This document shows, one piece after another, positions 1 to 7,087 of a DNA stretch of 54,453 bases (the first letter of the stretch is position 1; each line of letters starts with the position of its first letter). The notes beneath the pieces were generated by a model. It was not told the DNA's origin. It saw nothing but the letters and a program-made list of their open reading frames with translations, and ran no database searches. The stretch comes from Anabaena sp. UHCC 0204 (GTDB taxonomy: Bacteria > Cyanobacteriota > Cyanobacteriia > Cyanobacteriales > Nostocaceae). Where the stretch lies: assembly GCF_009711975.1 (NCBI RefSeq), contig NZ_VIKW01000010.1, positions 109,095 to 163,547 of the forward strand. Reading direction: 5' to 3'. A program made the translations under genes and the position numbers.

Positions 1-183
1 GGTGCAATTGATGATTTTACTCAAGCTATCACAATTAATCCTCAATATGCCAAAGCCTATAACAACCGGGGACTTGCTAAATCTGATTTAGGAGATAAAA
101 TAGGTGCAATTAAAGATTTAGAAACTGCAAAACAACTCTATCAACAACAAGGTAATACACAAAATGCTCAAAAATCACAATAA
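1..183 (+). CDS. TPR-repeat protein, C-terminal end (partial)
   Basis: The frame is open from the window edge to a TAA at 181-183, giving about 60 residues. They contain a typical tetratricopeptide helix pair (AYNNRGLAKSDLGD) followed by a basic, Gln-rich tail. TPRs of the consensus A-Y-x-N-R-G are protein-interaction repeats and are very common in filamentous cyanobacteria. The N-terminal part lies outside the window, so neither the full domain set nor the partner can be judged. Confidence 0.75.
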   Translation, partial: GAIDDFTQAITINPQYAKAYNNRGLAKSDLGDKIGAIKDLETAKQLYQQQGNTQNAQKSQ

Positions 184-440
184 TTATTGAAAAAAATTAC
201 AGGAATTACTGAATAAATTGTAACTTAATATTCTCATCCCTGAATTTACCTTCTATTCTCTACCAATGCGTTAAACTAATCAAAAACAACCAAACTAACA
301 CCACAACGACTAGCTGCTGCTGCTAACCGAGAATCAAGAATTGCTAATGATGTATAAATCTCTATAGCAGTTAACAAATAACACTTCAACATCAAGTATA
401 ATTTTAATGATAAAAACTTGAATGATAGGTTTATATAAGG

Positions 441-722
441 GTAAAATTTGAATGGGATGAAAATAAAGCGCAAATCAACATCAACAAACATGGAGTGAGT
501 TTTGAGGAAGCAAAAACAGTATTTGATGATCCATTTGCCTTGATATTTGATGACTTAGCTCATTCTTTCGGAGAAAAAAGAGAGATTATTATTGGTTATT
601 CAAATCAAAATCACTTACTTTTAGTTTGTTTTACCGAAAGAGAAAGTAATTTAATCCGTATTTTTAGCTGTCGTTTAGCCACTAAAAAAGAGAGACAAGA
701 CTATGAACAAAACACCAATTAA
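441..722 (+). pseudogene. BrnT-family toxin with a lost start codon
   Basis: In-frame translation from 441 gives KFEWDENKAQINI and NKHGVSF, the canonical BrnT N-terminus, and ends in the usual RLATKKERQDYE motif. BrnT is a RelE-fold ribonuclease toxin. Compared with the intact copy at 1194-1475, the codon where ATG is expected is GTA (441-443). The next upstream in-frame codons are AGG and ATA, and a stop (TAG) sits at 426-428. The first conventional start inside is GTG at 495, which would delete the first beta strand. Either a non-standard start is used or the toxin is inactivated. The downstream gene overlaps its end by 20 bp. Confidence 0.7.
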
Positions 723-924
723 TCAGCAAGATGATTTTGATGCTGATGATTTATTACCAGAGTACAATTTTGATTATACTAAAGCTCGTCCTAATCGTTT
801 TGCTACTACCTCAGAAAAGAGAATTACAGTAATTCTTGATCCCGATGTCGCTAAAGTTTTTCAAACATCAGAAGCAGTAAATCGTGCTTTACGTTGTTTA
901 TTATCTGCTATCCCTGAAAAATAA
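703..924 (+). CDS. putative antitoxin paired with the BrnT-like gene (copy 1)
   Basis: A 73-residue protein beginning MNKTPINQQDD, acidic at the N-terminus, ending in a short DNA-binding-like C-terminus (ITVILDPDVAKVF, then EAVNRALRCLL). The end resembles the ribbon-helix-helix of BrnA-like or CopG-like antitoxins. It overlaps the end of the BrnT-like toxin by 20 bp, as toxin-antitoxin pairs often do. A second copy lies at 2047-2268 and matches at 68 of 73 residues. The antitoxin role is inferred from context and fold pattern. Confidence 0.65.
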   Translation: MNKTPINQQDDFDADDLLPEYNFDYTKARPNRFATTSEKRITVILDPDVAKVFQTSEAVNRALRCLLSAIPEK

Positions 925-952
925 AGCGATTAATTAATTGATTGAACATAGA

Positions 953-1231
953 TTAGGATTGGTGTGTTTGCATATAATCTCTCAATAAAGCATTAATTTG
1001 ATTTTGATAAGATTCTCCCTGAGATTTAAACCACTCAATCACGTCTTTATCAATATTTAACATTACTGGTTCTTTTTTTGGTATAGATTTTGTCCGACGA
1101 TGGACTGTTGCTTTGGCAAATTGAGAGGGGGTAATCTCTGGACAATCAGAAAAATCAATATCTTCATCTTCCATTGTCTCTAATCTTTGCCAATCAGTTA
1201 GCGATTTGTTCAAAATAGGTTCGTTGTTCAT
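953..1231 (-). CDS. brnA: BrnA-family antitoxin
   Basis: A 92-residue protein starting MNNEPILNKS; an upstream in-frame ATG at 1291 lies deep in the toxin gene and is unlikely. The C-terminal half reads NIDKDVIEWFKSQGESYQ then INALLRDYM, the ribbon-helix-helix signature of BrnA antitoxins. BrnA neutralises BrnT and represses the operon. It overlaps the BrnT gene (1194-1475) by 38 bp in the same direction, the standard brnT-brnA order. Confidence 0.88.
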   Translation of the reverse strand: MNNEPILNKSLTDWQRLETMEDEDIDFSDCPEITPSQFAKATVHRRTKSIPKKEPVMLNIDKDVIEWFKSQGESYQNQINALLRDYMQTHQS

Positions 1232-1475
1232 ATTTGGTGGCTTTCCTAGCTGATATAATTCTGATGATATCCTCACGTTCAGTATAAACAATAACTATCA
1301 CCCATCCCTGAAGAAGTCCTAAAGCAATAAATCTTTGTTCATTATAGTTAAAACGATCATCTTCTATAATAACATTGTCATTTTCAAAAATGATCACGGC
1401 ATCTACAAAATCAATGCCATGTTTACGAATATTATTTAAACGTTTGTTTTCATCCCATTCAAATTGTAACGCCAT
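1194..1475 (-). CDS. brnT: BrnT-family toxin
   Basis: A 93-residue protein with the BrnT pattern: FEWDENKRLNNIRKHGIDF at the N-terminus, a central beta sheet and IRIISARKATKYEQRTYFE at the C-terminus. BrnT is a small ribonuclease that blocks translation until bound by BrnA, encoded directly downstream. Unlike the related gene at 441-722 it has a normal ATG, so this pair looks intact. Confidence 0.9.
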   Translation of the reverse strand: MALQFEWDENKRLNNIRKHGIDFVDAVIIFENDNVIIEDDRFNYNEQRFIALGLLQGWVIVIVYTEREDIIRIISARKATKYEQRTYFEQIAN

Positions 1476-1550
1476 AATTTATTGATTAATGCCATTATAA
1501 ATTAGAGTTATAAATAGCCATCATAAACCCAATTGATTATATTAGGAATA

Positions 1551-1769
1551 ATGAAAACTATGGAAATCAATAATATCATGGATGATACAGAAATTAAAAT
1601 CAAAGGCATCAAAGCACTATATGAATCTCTTGGTTCAGCAGCAGCTATGCGTTTTTTAACGTTGCTACACAAAACCCCTACTGATTATGTAGAAATCTCA
1701 AAAACGATATATCAAGATCAAAGTATTGAGGAAATTTTTGCTAGAGCAAAACAAAATTGGCAAGATTAA
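1551..1769 (+). CDS. small conserved hypothetical protein
   Basis: About 72 residues from ATG 1551 (ATG 1560 is an alternative). The core runs KIKGIKALYESLGSAAAMRF, then LLHKTPTDYVEISKTIY, and ends SIEEIFARAKQNW. It looks helical and soluble, with no membrane segment. I do not recognise a named family. The spacing (genes separated by repeat hairpins) and size fit an antitoxin-like gene, but no toxin partner overlaps it. Confidence 0.5.
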   Translation: MKTMEINNIMDDTEIKIKGIKALYESLGSAAAMRFLTLLHKTPTDYVEISKTIYQDQSIEEIFARAKQNWQD

Positions 1770-1785
1770 TTATATCAATAGTTTA

Positions 1786-1812
1786 TAGGGGTTTAGCAAT
1801 CCTAAATCCCTA
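1786..1812. repeat. inverted-repeat hairpin, TTTAGCAATCCTAAA family
   Basis: TAGGGGTTTAG, loop CAATC, then CTAAATCCCTA form a hairpin between two TA-type genes. A close copy with the same loop lies at 2308-2324, and a related sequence with shared words is at 5034-5049. It is probably a small dispersed palindromic element; a terminator role is possible but there is no T-run. Confidence 0.6.
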
Positions 1813-1869
1813 CCTTTTATGTTATAATAGAGTACAAAAAAAGAGTCCTTTATCAGATTATTCAAAAAT

Positions 1870-1974
1870 ATGAAAGGATATATCCAAAATCAAACAATTA
1901 TTCTCCAAGACAGTTTACCCGATACCTTACACAATGGTGATGAAGTGGAAATTGTCATCATTCCCCACATATAA
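1870..1974 (+). pseudogene. truncated copy of the VapB/AbrB-like antitoxin
   Basis: ATG 1870 opens a 34-residue frame (MKGYIQNQTIILQDSLPDTL to EVEIVIIPHI, stop). It is nearly identical, in DNA and protein, to the first 31 residues of the full gene at 4164-4364. Homology stops abruptly after ATCATTCCC, so the C-terminal part is lost. It is a partial duplication within the TA island. Confidence 0.75.
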
Positions 1975-2046
1975 TATTAAACATTTTCTGAATATTGAAG
2001 GTTTAAACCCTATGATACCAGATAATATTTTATCAAAAATAAGACT

Positions 2047-2268
2047 ATGAACAAAACACCAATTAATCAGCAAGATGATTTTGAATCAGATGATTTATTA
2101 CCAGAGTATAATTTTGATTATACTAAAGCTCGTCCTAATCGTTTTGCTACCACCTCAGAAAATAAAATTACTGTAATTCTTGATCCTGATGTTGCTCAAG
2201 TTTTTCAAACTTCAGAAGCAGTGAATCGTGCTTTACGTTGTTTGTTATCTGCTATTCCTGAAAAATAA
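2047..2268 (+). CDS. orphan antitoxin-like protein (copy 2)
   Basis: A 73-residue paralogue of the protein at 703-924, differing at only five positions (for example FESD for FDAD and SENK for SEKR). The DNA match begins only a few bases before its ATG (AGACTATGAAC), so the duplication carried the antitoxin without the upstream BrnT-like toxin. Upstream lies the truncated VapB-like copy instead. As an orphan it may still act as an antitoxin in trans or as a decoy regulator; this is inferred. Confidence 0.65.
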   Translation: MNKTPINQQDDFESDDLLPEYNFDYTKARPNRFATTSENKITVILDPDVAQVFQTSEAVNRALRCLLSAIPEK

Positions 2269-2307
2269 AGCCATTACAGCATTGAATATGATTGATATTC
2301 TGTAAGA

Positions 2308-2324
2308 GTTTAGCAATCCTAAAC
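2308..2324. repeat. inverted-repeat hairpin, TTTAGCAATCCTAAA family
   Basis: GTTTAG, loop CAATC, CTAAAC form a perfect small hairpin between the orphan antitoxin and hicB. It shares its stem and loop words with the element at 1786-1812. Confidence 0.6.
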
Positions 2325-2377
2325 CCCTATTATTAATGTTAAAATAAACCTAGATGTAAACCTCAATAACAAGACCT

Positions 2378-2587
2378 ATGAAAACTCACAGTTTTACAGT
2401 GATTGTTTACAAAGAAGATGATATGTATATCGCTGAATGTCCAGAAGTTGGTACAGTAGATCAAGGAGAAACAATAGAACAAGCAATAATAGGTTTAAAA
2501 GAAGCAACACGACTTTATTTAGAAGAATTTCCTTTACCAGAAACCTCTCCTAGATATGTGACTAGCATAGAGGTTACTTGTGCCTAA
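2378..2587 (+). CDS. hicB: HicB-family antitoxin
   Basis: A 69-residue protein with the HicB fold: FTVIVYKEDDMYIAECPEVG, then DQGETIEQAIIGLKEATRLYLEE. HicB has a degenerate RNase-H-like fold and binds the HicA ribonuclease. It ends 8 bp inside the start of hicA, so the pair is translationally coupled. No C-terminal DNA-binding domain is visible, so it is the short HicB form. Confidence 0.88.
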   Translation: MKTHSFTVIVYKEDDMYIAECPEVGTVDQGETIEQAIIGLKEATRLYLEEFPLPETSPRYVTSIEVTCA

Positions 2588-2807
2588 ATTACCACGAATT
2601 TCTAGTAAAGAAGCAATTCGGACTTTAGAACGTCTGGGATTTTATCAAATTAGACAAACAGGTAGTCATGTAATCATGAAAAAACAAACAATTAATGGTG
2701 AAGTTGGTTGTGTTGTTCCACTACATCCAGAATTAAAAGTAGGTACATTAAGCGGTATTCTTAAACAAGCACAAGTCACACCTGAAGAATTTATAGAAAA
2801 TCTCTAA
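2580..2807 (+). CDS. hicA: HicA-family mRNA interferase toxin
   Basis: A 75-residue protein from a GTG start that overlaps hicB. It has the double-stranded-RNA-binding-like HicA fold: RISSKEAIRTLERLGF, RQTGSHVIM with the catalytic His at residue 30, and a C-terminal LKVGTLSGILKQA. HicA cleaves mRNA. The order antitoxin then toxin is the reverse of the pair at 2887-3335. Confidence 0.9.
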   Translation: MPKLPRISSKEAIRTLERLGFYQIRQTGSHVIMKKQTINGEVGCVVPLHPELKVGTLSGILKQAQVTPEEFIENL

Positions 2808-2811
2808 AAAG

Positions 2812-2871
2812 TATATCTCTAATTTAGACAAAGAAAAGATTGATGAACTATTAGCACCTACAAAAATATAA
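2812..2871 (+). pseudogene. 3' remnant of a VapB/AbrB-like antitoxin gene
   Basis: Directly after hicA, an open stretch reads YISNLDKEKIDELLAPTKI and stop. This matches the end of the gene at 4164-4364 (YLDREKIYGLRTPSKI and stop), and the match runs on past the stop codon (ATATAAGATT). It is a severed C-terminus, complementary to the severed N-terminus at 1870-1974, although the two may come from different copies. Confidence 0.6.
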
Positions 2872-2886
2872 GATTTCTGTTGAAAA

Positions 2887-3111
2887 ATGCCTAAAAAAAT
2901 TAGAGAATTAAAAAGTTTACTCAAAAAAGCTGGGTTTATTAATCGTTCAGCAAAAGGAAGTCATACCCGGTGGTATCATCCTTTATTACCTAGTGATCCG
3001 ATTACCATATCTGGTAAAGATGGAGATGATGCTAAACTATATATAGAAAAAGAAGTTACCGAAAAATTAGCTAAATTAAAATCAATTCAAGAAGAGGATT
3101 CAGCAGAATGA
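2887..3111 (+). CDS. hicA: HicA-family toxin (second pair)
   Basis: A 74-residue HicA: KIRELKSLLKKAGFINRSAK then GSHTRWYHP with catalytic His 26, and a C-terminal helix typical of cyanobacterial HicA. The stop overlaps the start of the next gene by 4 bp (ATGA). This gene order, toxin first, is the classic hicAB arrangement. Confidence 0.88.
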   Translation: MPKKIRELKSLLKKAGFINRSAKGSHTRWYHPLLPSDPITISGKDGDDAKLYIEKEVTEKLAKLKSIQEEDSAE

Positions 3112-3335
3112 ATTTACCTTACACCATAATTATTCAATGGAGTAGTGAAGATAAATGTTATTTAGTTCATTTACCAGAATTTCCTACTCAAAAATATCAT
3201 ACTCATGGTGATACTTATGAGGAAGCTGTTAAAAATGCTCAGGAAGTTATAGAAATGCTAATTGCCGAATATCAAGAAGATGGTAAAACTTTACCTCTAG
3301 TTAAATCTTTAGAACAATTAACCAATGTGGCTTGA
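3108..3335 (+). CDS. hicB: HicB-family antitoxin (second pair)
   Basis: A 75-residue protein with YTIIIQWSSEDKCYLVHLPE, the THGDTYEEAVKNAQEVIE helix, and a Pro-rich end, as in type-II HicB. It is coupled by ATGA to hicA at 2887-3111. It differs from the HicB at 2378, so the two pairs are independent modules and not a tandem copy. Confidence 0.88.
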   Translation: MNLPYTIIIQWSSEDKCYLVHLPEFPTQKYHTHGDTYEEAVKNAQEVIEMLIAEYQEDGKTLPLVKSLEQLTNVA

Positions 3336-3357
3336 TTAATTTATCATCAAAAAAACC

Positions 3358-3486
3358 ATGCGTAAACAAACTATTCAATATACATCACCATTAGATGCTT
3401 TATTTGCCGTTACTAAACGACTAAGTATATATGAAAATCAACAAAACATGGATTCTGAAGAATTTTTCCATCAATATGTTCAATAA
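3358..3486 (+). pseudogene. truncated antitoxin-like gene
   Basis: ATG 3358 begins MRKQTIQYTSPLDALFAVTK then RLSIYENQQNMDSEEFF, the N-terminus of a small cyanobacterial antitoxin-like family that precedes RelE/ParE or related toxins. The frame ends after 42 residues, where the sequence turns into the 3' end of the oppositely oriented hepT. Family members, as I recall them, continue for about 25-30 more residues. It looks cut by the same event that altered HepT. Confidence 0.55.
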
Positions 3487-3757
3487 TTTGCCAAACTAAA
3501 TTAAGATTCACCTTTAAATAATCATGAATTAAAACATCTCGTAAACCCGCCATTTGTTGCCAAGGAACATCAGAATATTTACTTCTCAACTCAGGTGATA
3601 ATCTTTTTGTTGCTTCCCCAATGATTTCAAAATTGCGAATTACAGCATCTTGAATCATTTTGGTTTGCATAAATTCCTCTTTACCCGCTTTCGTATATTC
3701 TTCTATTCGTTCAATACATTCTTGAATATTACTTAAATATAAACGCTCATCTTTCAT
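3413..3757 (-). CDS. hepT: HepT-like HEPN ribonuclease toxin with a replaced C-terminus
   Basis: A 114-residue HEPN protein. The RNase motif R-x4-H-x-Y is visible as R73, H78 and Y80 in GLRDVLIHDY. HepT is an RNase silenced by AMPylation of its Tyr by MntA, its neighbour. Residues 1 to about 94 (ending LVWQIIEH) are normal. The last 20 residues are translated antisense through the truncated antitoxin at 3358-3486 and do not look like HepT. The genuine last helix is therefore missing. The start overlaps mntA by 4 bp. Confidence 0.85.
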   Translation of the reverse strand: MKDERLYLSNIQECIERIEEYTKAGKEEFMQTKMIQDAVIRNFEIIGEATKRLSPELRSKYSDVPWQQMAGLRDVLIHDYLKVNLNLVWQIIEHIDGKILQNPCFVDFHIYLVV

Positions 3758-4044
3758 AACGGTACAGCCTCACTTAATACTTTATCTCTAATTAATTCAT
3801 GTAAATTGCCAGGTTCAGCAATATCTACTTTTCGTCCTAGCAATGCTGCTAAATCCTGCATTAAGGCAATATAATCAAATAAACTACTTTGCGGTTTTAA
3901 TTCTACTAAAAAATCTACATCACTATCTGGTGTTGCTTCACCTCTAGCAACTGAACCAAAAACCCTCATATTATAAGCACCATATTTAGTGGCAATTTTT
4001 AATATTTCTTCTCGAAATGGTAGTAATAATTCTTCAATTCCCAT
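3754..4044 (-). CDS. mntA: MntA-like nucleotidyltransferase antitoxin
   Basis: A 96-residue minimal nucleotidyltransferase with the GSX10DXD active site: G30-S31 in VFGSVARGEAT, and D42-V-D44 in PDSDVDFLVEL. In the MNT/HEPN system it AMPylates HepT, which blocks the RNase. It overlaps hepT by 4 bp (ATGA) in the usual mntA-hepT order. Confidence 0.9.
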   Translation of the reverse strand: MGIEELLLPFREEILKIATKYGAYNMRVFGSVARGEATPDSDVDFLVELKPQSSLFDYIALMQDLAALLGRKVDIAEPGNLHELIRDKVLSEAVPL

Positions 4045-4163
4045 AAACCATAAGTTATTTTAAAAACATTAACCGTCTCTATTTTATTAGATTGGACAGT
4101 ATTTTGTCAATTTCAGACAACAATAAATTATACTAACAATATTACCTCAACTCCTTGAAAAAT

Positions 4164-4364
4164 ATGAAAAGATACATCCAAAATCAAACTATTATTCTCC
4201 AAGACAGTTTACCCGACACTTTAAAAAATGGTGATGAAGTGGAAATTGTCATCATTCCCATCAAAAAACGTAAGTATCATTTTCCTACATTTAAACTGGA
4301 TATCAAAGAAGAATATTTAGACAGAGAAAAGATTTATGGACTACGAACACCCAGTAAAATATAA
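4164..4364 (+). CDS. VapB/AbrB-like antitoxin, full-length
   Basis: 66 residues from ATG 4164 (a TTG at 4155 is possible). It starts MKRYIQNQTIILQDSLPDTL and continues NGDEVEIVIIP, a small swapped-hairpin-like beta segment, followed by a basic stretch and an acidic tail that should wrap a toxin. No toxin gene follows; the next genes are a separate DUF433/DUF5615 module. Partial copies at 1870-1974 and 2812-2871 show it is a multiplying element. Assignment to the AbrB/VapB group is by pattern only. Confidence 0.6.
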   Translation: MKRYIQNQTIILQDSLPDTLKNGDEVEIVIIPIKKRKYHFPTFKLDIKEEYLDREKIYGLRTPSKI

Positions 4365-4430
4365 GATTGCTGTATCGCTATACCTAAAATATGCTAAAAT
4401 ATCTTTTAGTATGACCTTTAATTAATTATT

Positions 4431-4655
4431 ATGAATGAACTATTAACTCGTATTACACAAATACCTGGTCAATGTGGAGGTCGTCCTTGCATTCGGGGAA
4501 TGAGAATTAGAGTTAGCGACATTTTAGAAATGTTAGCAGAAAATGTCAGTGTAAATGAAATTTTAGAAGACTTTCCCGATTTAGAACTAGAAGATATTCA
4601 AGCTTGTCTGATATTTGCTGCAAGACGTACTGATTTTGTTAGATTAACAGCATGA
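4431..4655 (+). CDS. DUF433-family antitoxin
   Basis: A 74-residue protein with the DUF433 pattern: ITQIPGQCGGRPCIRGMRIR then VSDILEMLAENVS and ILEDFPDLELEDIQACLIFA. This is a winged-helix-like protein found as the antitoxin for PIN-like toxins (VapB45 type). Its stop overlaps the start of the following toxin gene by 4 bp. Confidence 0.88.
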   Translation: MNELLTRITQIPGQCGGRPCIRGMRIRVSDILEMLAENVSVNEILEDFPDLELEDIQACLIFAARRTDFVRLTA

Positions 4656-4990
4656 AAATTTGGATTGATGCACAGTTACCTCCAACATTAGCAGATTGGA
4701 TTATAAATACTTTTACTATCGAAGCATTTTCATTAAAAGAAATTGGTTTACGTGATGCTAAAGATATTGATATTTTTGAAGCTGCAAAAATAGCTAATGT
4801 GATAATTATGACAAAAGACAGTGATTTTGTTGACCTGGTTTGTCGGTTGGGTACACCTCCGCAAATTATTTGGTTAACTTGTGGAAATGTGACTAATCGT
4901 AATTTGCGTCAACTTCTGAATTTCACTTTAGATGATGCGTTGGAAAAATTACGCCAAGGAGAAATGATTGTAGAAATCAATAAATCTTGA
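4652..4990 (+). CDS. DUF5615 PIN-like toxin
   Basis: A 112-residue PIN-like protein: KIWIDAQLPPTLADWI with the first acidic residue, ALKEIG-like GLRDAKDIDIFEAA, and MTKDSDFVDLV near the second acidic cluster. DUF5615 proteins are predicted Mg2+-dependent ribonucleases and pair with DUF433. It is coupled by ATGA to the antitoxin and closes the TA island; the next gene is convergent. Confidence 0.87.
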   Translation: MKIWIDAQLPPTLADWIINTFTIEAFSLKEIGLRDAKDIDIFEAAKIANVIIMTKDSDFVDLVCRLGTPPQIIWLTCGNVTNRNLRQLLNFTLDDALEKLRQGEMIVEINKS

Positions 4991-5011
4991 TCCTGATGAA
5001 GAATAAAGTGA

Positions 5012-5032
5012 GCTTTACTGTAAGGGTAAAGC
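5012..5032. terminator. hairpin between convergent genes
   Basis: GCTTTAC, loop TGTAAGG, GTAAAGC form a 7-bp perfect stem in the 69-bp gap between the DUF5615 toxin (+) and ilvB (-). There is no T-run on either side, so a bidirectional terminator role is only possible. Confidence 0.4.
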
Positions 5033-5059
5033 ATAACGCTAAACCCCTACAAAATCTAA

Positions 5060-6964
5060 CTACAACTTTGTCCCACACTCACCACAAAAATTATGACTGG
5101 GGAGGTTTTGTGTCCCACAATTGCTGCAAGAAATTGATTCAACAGCGGTTCTGGGTATAGGCTTAGGCAAACCAACCATTTGCGAATTATTCTTACCCGG
5201 AGCTACCATGGGATAGCAGTTTTCATCTCTGGTAACGTGGACATTCACAATCACTGGTCCATTGTGCGCGAGCATTTCGGCAATTTTATCTGCCAATTCT
5301 TCCCGCTTGGTAATTACCATCCCCTTGATGCCATAAGCCTGTGCTAGAAGCTCAATATCAGGCATTCCGACTTCCATGTTAGAAGATGAATAACGCTGTC
5401 CGTAGAAGGCTTCTTGCCACTGTCGCACCATGCCTTGCCAACCGTTATTTAAGATTAAAGTCTTGACATTAATGCCATATTGTGCTAATGTTCCCAACTC
5501 CTGCAAGCACATTTGGAAACTGGCATCACCACTGATACAGATCACCTCATCATCAGGGAATGCTACCTTTACACCCATAGCCGCAGGGACACCAAAACCC
5601 ATTGTTCCTAAACCGGCACTAGAAATCCAGCGTCTTGGTCCATTTTTGAGGAATTGGGCTGCCCACATTTGATGTTGACCCACATCTGTGGTGTAAAATG
5701 CTTGGGGGGCTTGAGTACCGACTTCCACAATTACCTCTTGGGGGGAAATGCTGTCGGCATGATGGGGGACAATTAAAGGATAATCTTGCCGCCAACTGTT
5801 AATTAAGTTTAACCATTCTTGGTTTTGGTTAGGTGTGGCTTTGGTATTTGCGTCTTTACATCGCCGTAATAGGTCTTTTAAGACGTTTTTAACATCACCA
5901 ACAATGGGAACTTCGGGAACACGGTTTTTACCGACTTCTGCGGGGTCAATATCAATATGAATGACTTTAGCTAAAGAGGCAAATTCATCTAATTTACCTG
6001 TAACTCGGTCATCGAATCTAGCACCAACGCAAATTAATAAATCGCAATCTGTAACGGCAAAGTTGGCATAAGCTGTACCGTGCATTCCCAACATTCCCAA
6101 GGAAAGGGGATGATGTTCGTCAAATGCACCGATACCCATTAAGGTAGTGGTGACAGGGAGATTAAATAATTCTGCTAGTTGTTTAATTTCTTCGTGGGCA
6201 TTAGCAGCGATCGCTCCTCCCCCAACATACAACAATGGGCGGCGACTTTCCTGAATTAATTGAATGGCTGCATTAATTTGGCGGGGATTTCCCTTCACAG
6301 TAGGACGATATCCCGGTAATTTAATTGAACCTGGTTCTACAGGGACATAATCAAATTCTTCCAAAGCCACATCTTTGGGAACATCAATCAAAACGGGTCC
6401 GGGTCTACCAGTGCTGGCAATATGAAAAGCTTCAGCAACAATCCGCGCCATATCTTTGGCATCACGGACTACATAAGAATGCTTAACAATGGGTAAGGTA
6501 ATCCCGTAAATATCTGTTTCTTGGAAAGCATCTGTCCCAATAGAAGCCCTGGGGACTTGTCCCGTGACTACAATCATGGGAATAGAATCCATATAGGCTG
6601 TAGCAATACCTGTAACTAAGTTAGTTGCCCCAGGTCCAGAAGTACCAAAGCATACTCCCACTTTACCAGTAGCACGGGCGTAGCCATCAGCGGCGTGAGA
6701 TGCACCTTGCTCATGTCTAACTAAGATATGCTGAACCGTACCCGTTGCTTCTATTTTATAGAGGTCATCATAAATCGGGAGAATTGCGCCACCGGGATAA
6801 CCAAAAATATGCTCAACACCATGACGGAGGAGACTATCTATCAAAGCAAAACCGCCAGATGCCCGTTGGGGTGCGGTAACTGACGATTTAGAAACAGGAG
6901 ACTGCTGATTATTTTCAGATTTTGGGAGACTGATTTGAGAAGAAGATCGCACGGTTAACCTCAA
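5060..6964 (-). CDS. ilvB: acetolactate synthase large subunit with C-terminal zinc ribbon
   Basis: 634 residues. It makes acetolactate or acetohydroxybutyrate from pyruvate with thiamine diphosphate, the first common step of Val/Leu/Ile synthesis. Visible are the catalytic Glu (E85 in [15 protein letters not shown]), the FAD-linked central domain, and the ThDP motif [13 protein letters not shown] ending in LILNN. Residues 1-35 are a Ser/Gln-rich extension. The last 22 residues carry C-x2-C at 613/616 and C-x2-C at 627/630 (CSNCG, CGECG), a rubredoxin-like zinc ribbon not part of the classical enzyme. The regulatory small subunit is not in the window. Confidence 0.95.
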   Translation of the reverse strand: MRLTVRSSSQISLPKSENNQQSPVSKSSVTAPQRASGGFALIDSLLRHGVEHIFGYPGGAILPIYDDLYKIEATGTVQHILVRHEQGASHAADGYARATGKVGVCFGTSGPGATNLVTGIATAYMDSIPMIVVTGQVPRASIGTDAFQETDIYGITLPIVKHSYVVRDAKDMARIVAEAFHIASTGRPGPVLIDVPKDVALEEFDYVPVEPGSIKLPGYRPTVKGNPRQINAAIQLIQESRRPLLYVGGGAIAANAHEEIKQLAELFNLPVTTTLMGIGAFDEHHPLSLGMLGMHGTAYANFAVTDCDLLICVGARFDDRVTGKLDEFASLAKVIHIDIDPAEVGKNRVPEVPIVGDVKNVLKDLLRRCKDANTKATPNQNQEWLNLINSWRQDYPLIVPHHADSISPQEVIVEVGTQAPQAFYTTDVGQHQMWAAQFLKNGPRRWISSAGLGTMGFGVPAAMGVKVAFPDDEVICISGDASFQMCLQELGTLAQYGINVKTLILNNGWQGMVRQWQEAFYGQRYSSSNMEVGMPDIELLAQAYGIKGMVITKREELADKIAEMLAHNGPVIVNVHVTRDENCYPMVAPGKNNSQMVGLPKPIPRTAVESISCSNCGTQNLPSHNFCGECGTKL

Positions 6965-7087
6965 AATATAGCTAAAATTAACGCTTAAATTCTGTCTTTA
7001 AGACTTCATTTTAATTTAAAAATTCTCACAATTGTAGAGAAAACTGCATTGATCAGCATTGAGAATAGACTATAGATTGTACAGTTT

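Noticed and set aside
276-491. A 71-residue minus-strand frame with a PIN-like end (LAILDSRLAAAASRCG)
   Set aside because: Only about 30 residues look like a PIN-domain end, and the rest is Phe/Leu-rich noise over AT-rich DNA. It may be a remnant, but the support is too thin for a feature.
5430-5672. Frame opposite ilvB
   Set aside because: Complete overlap with the well-supported ilvB on the other strand; the same holds for frames opposite the MFS, ppc, pnp, suf and chlG-region genes.
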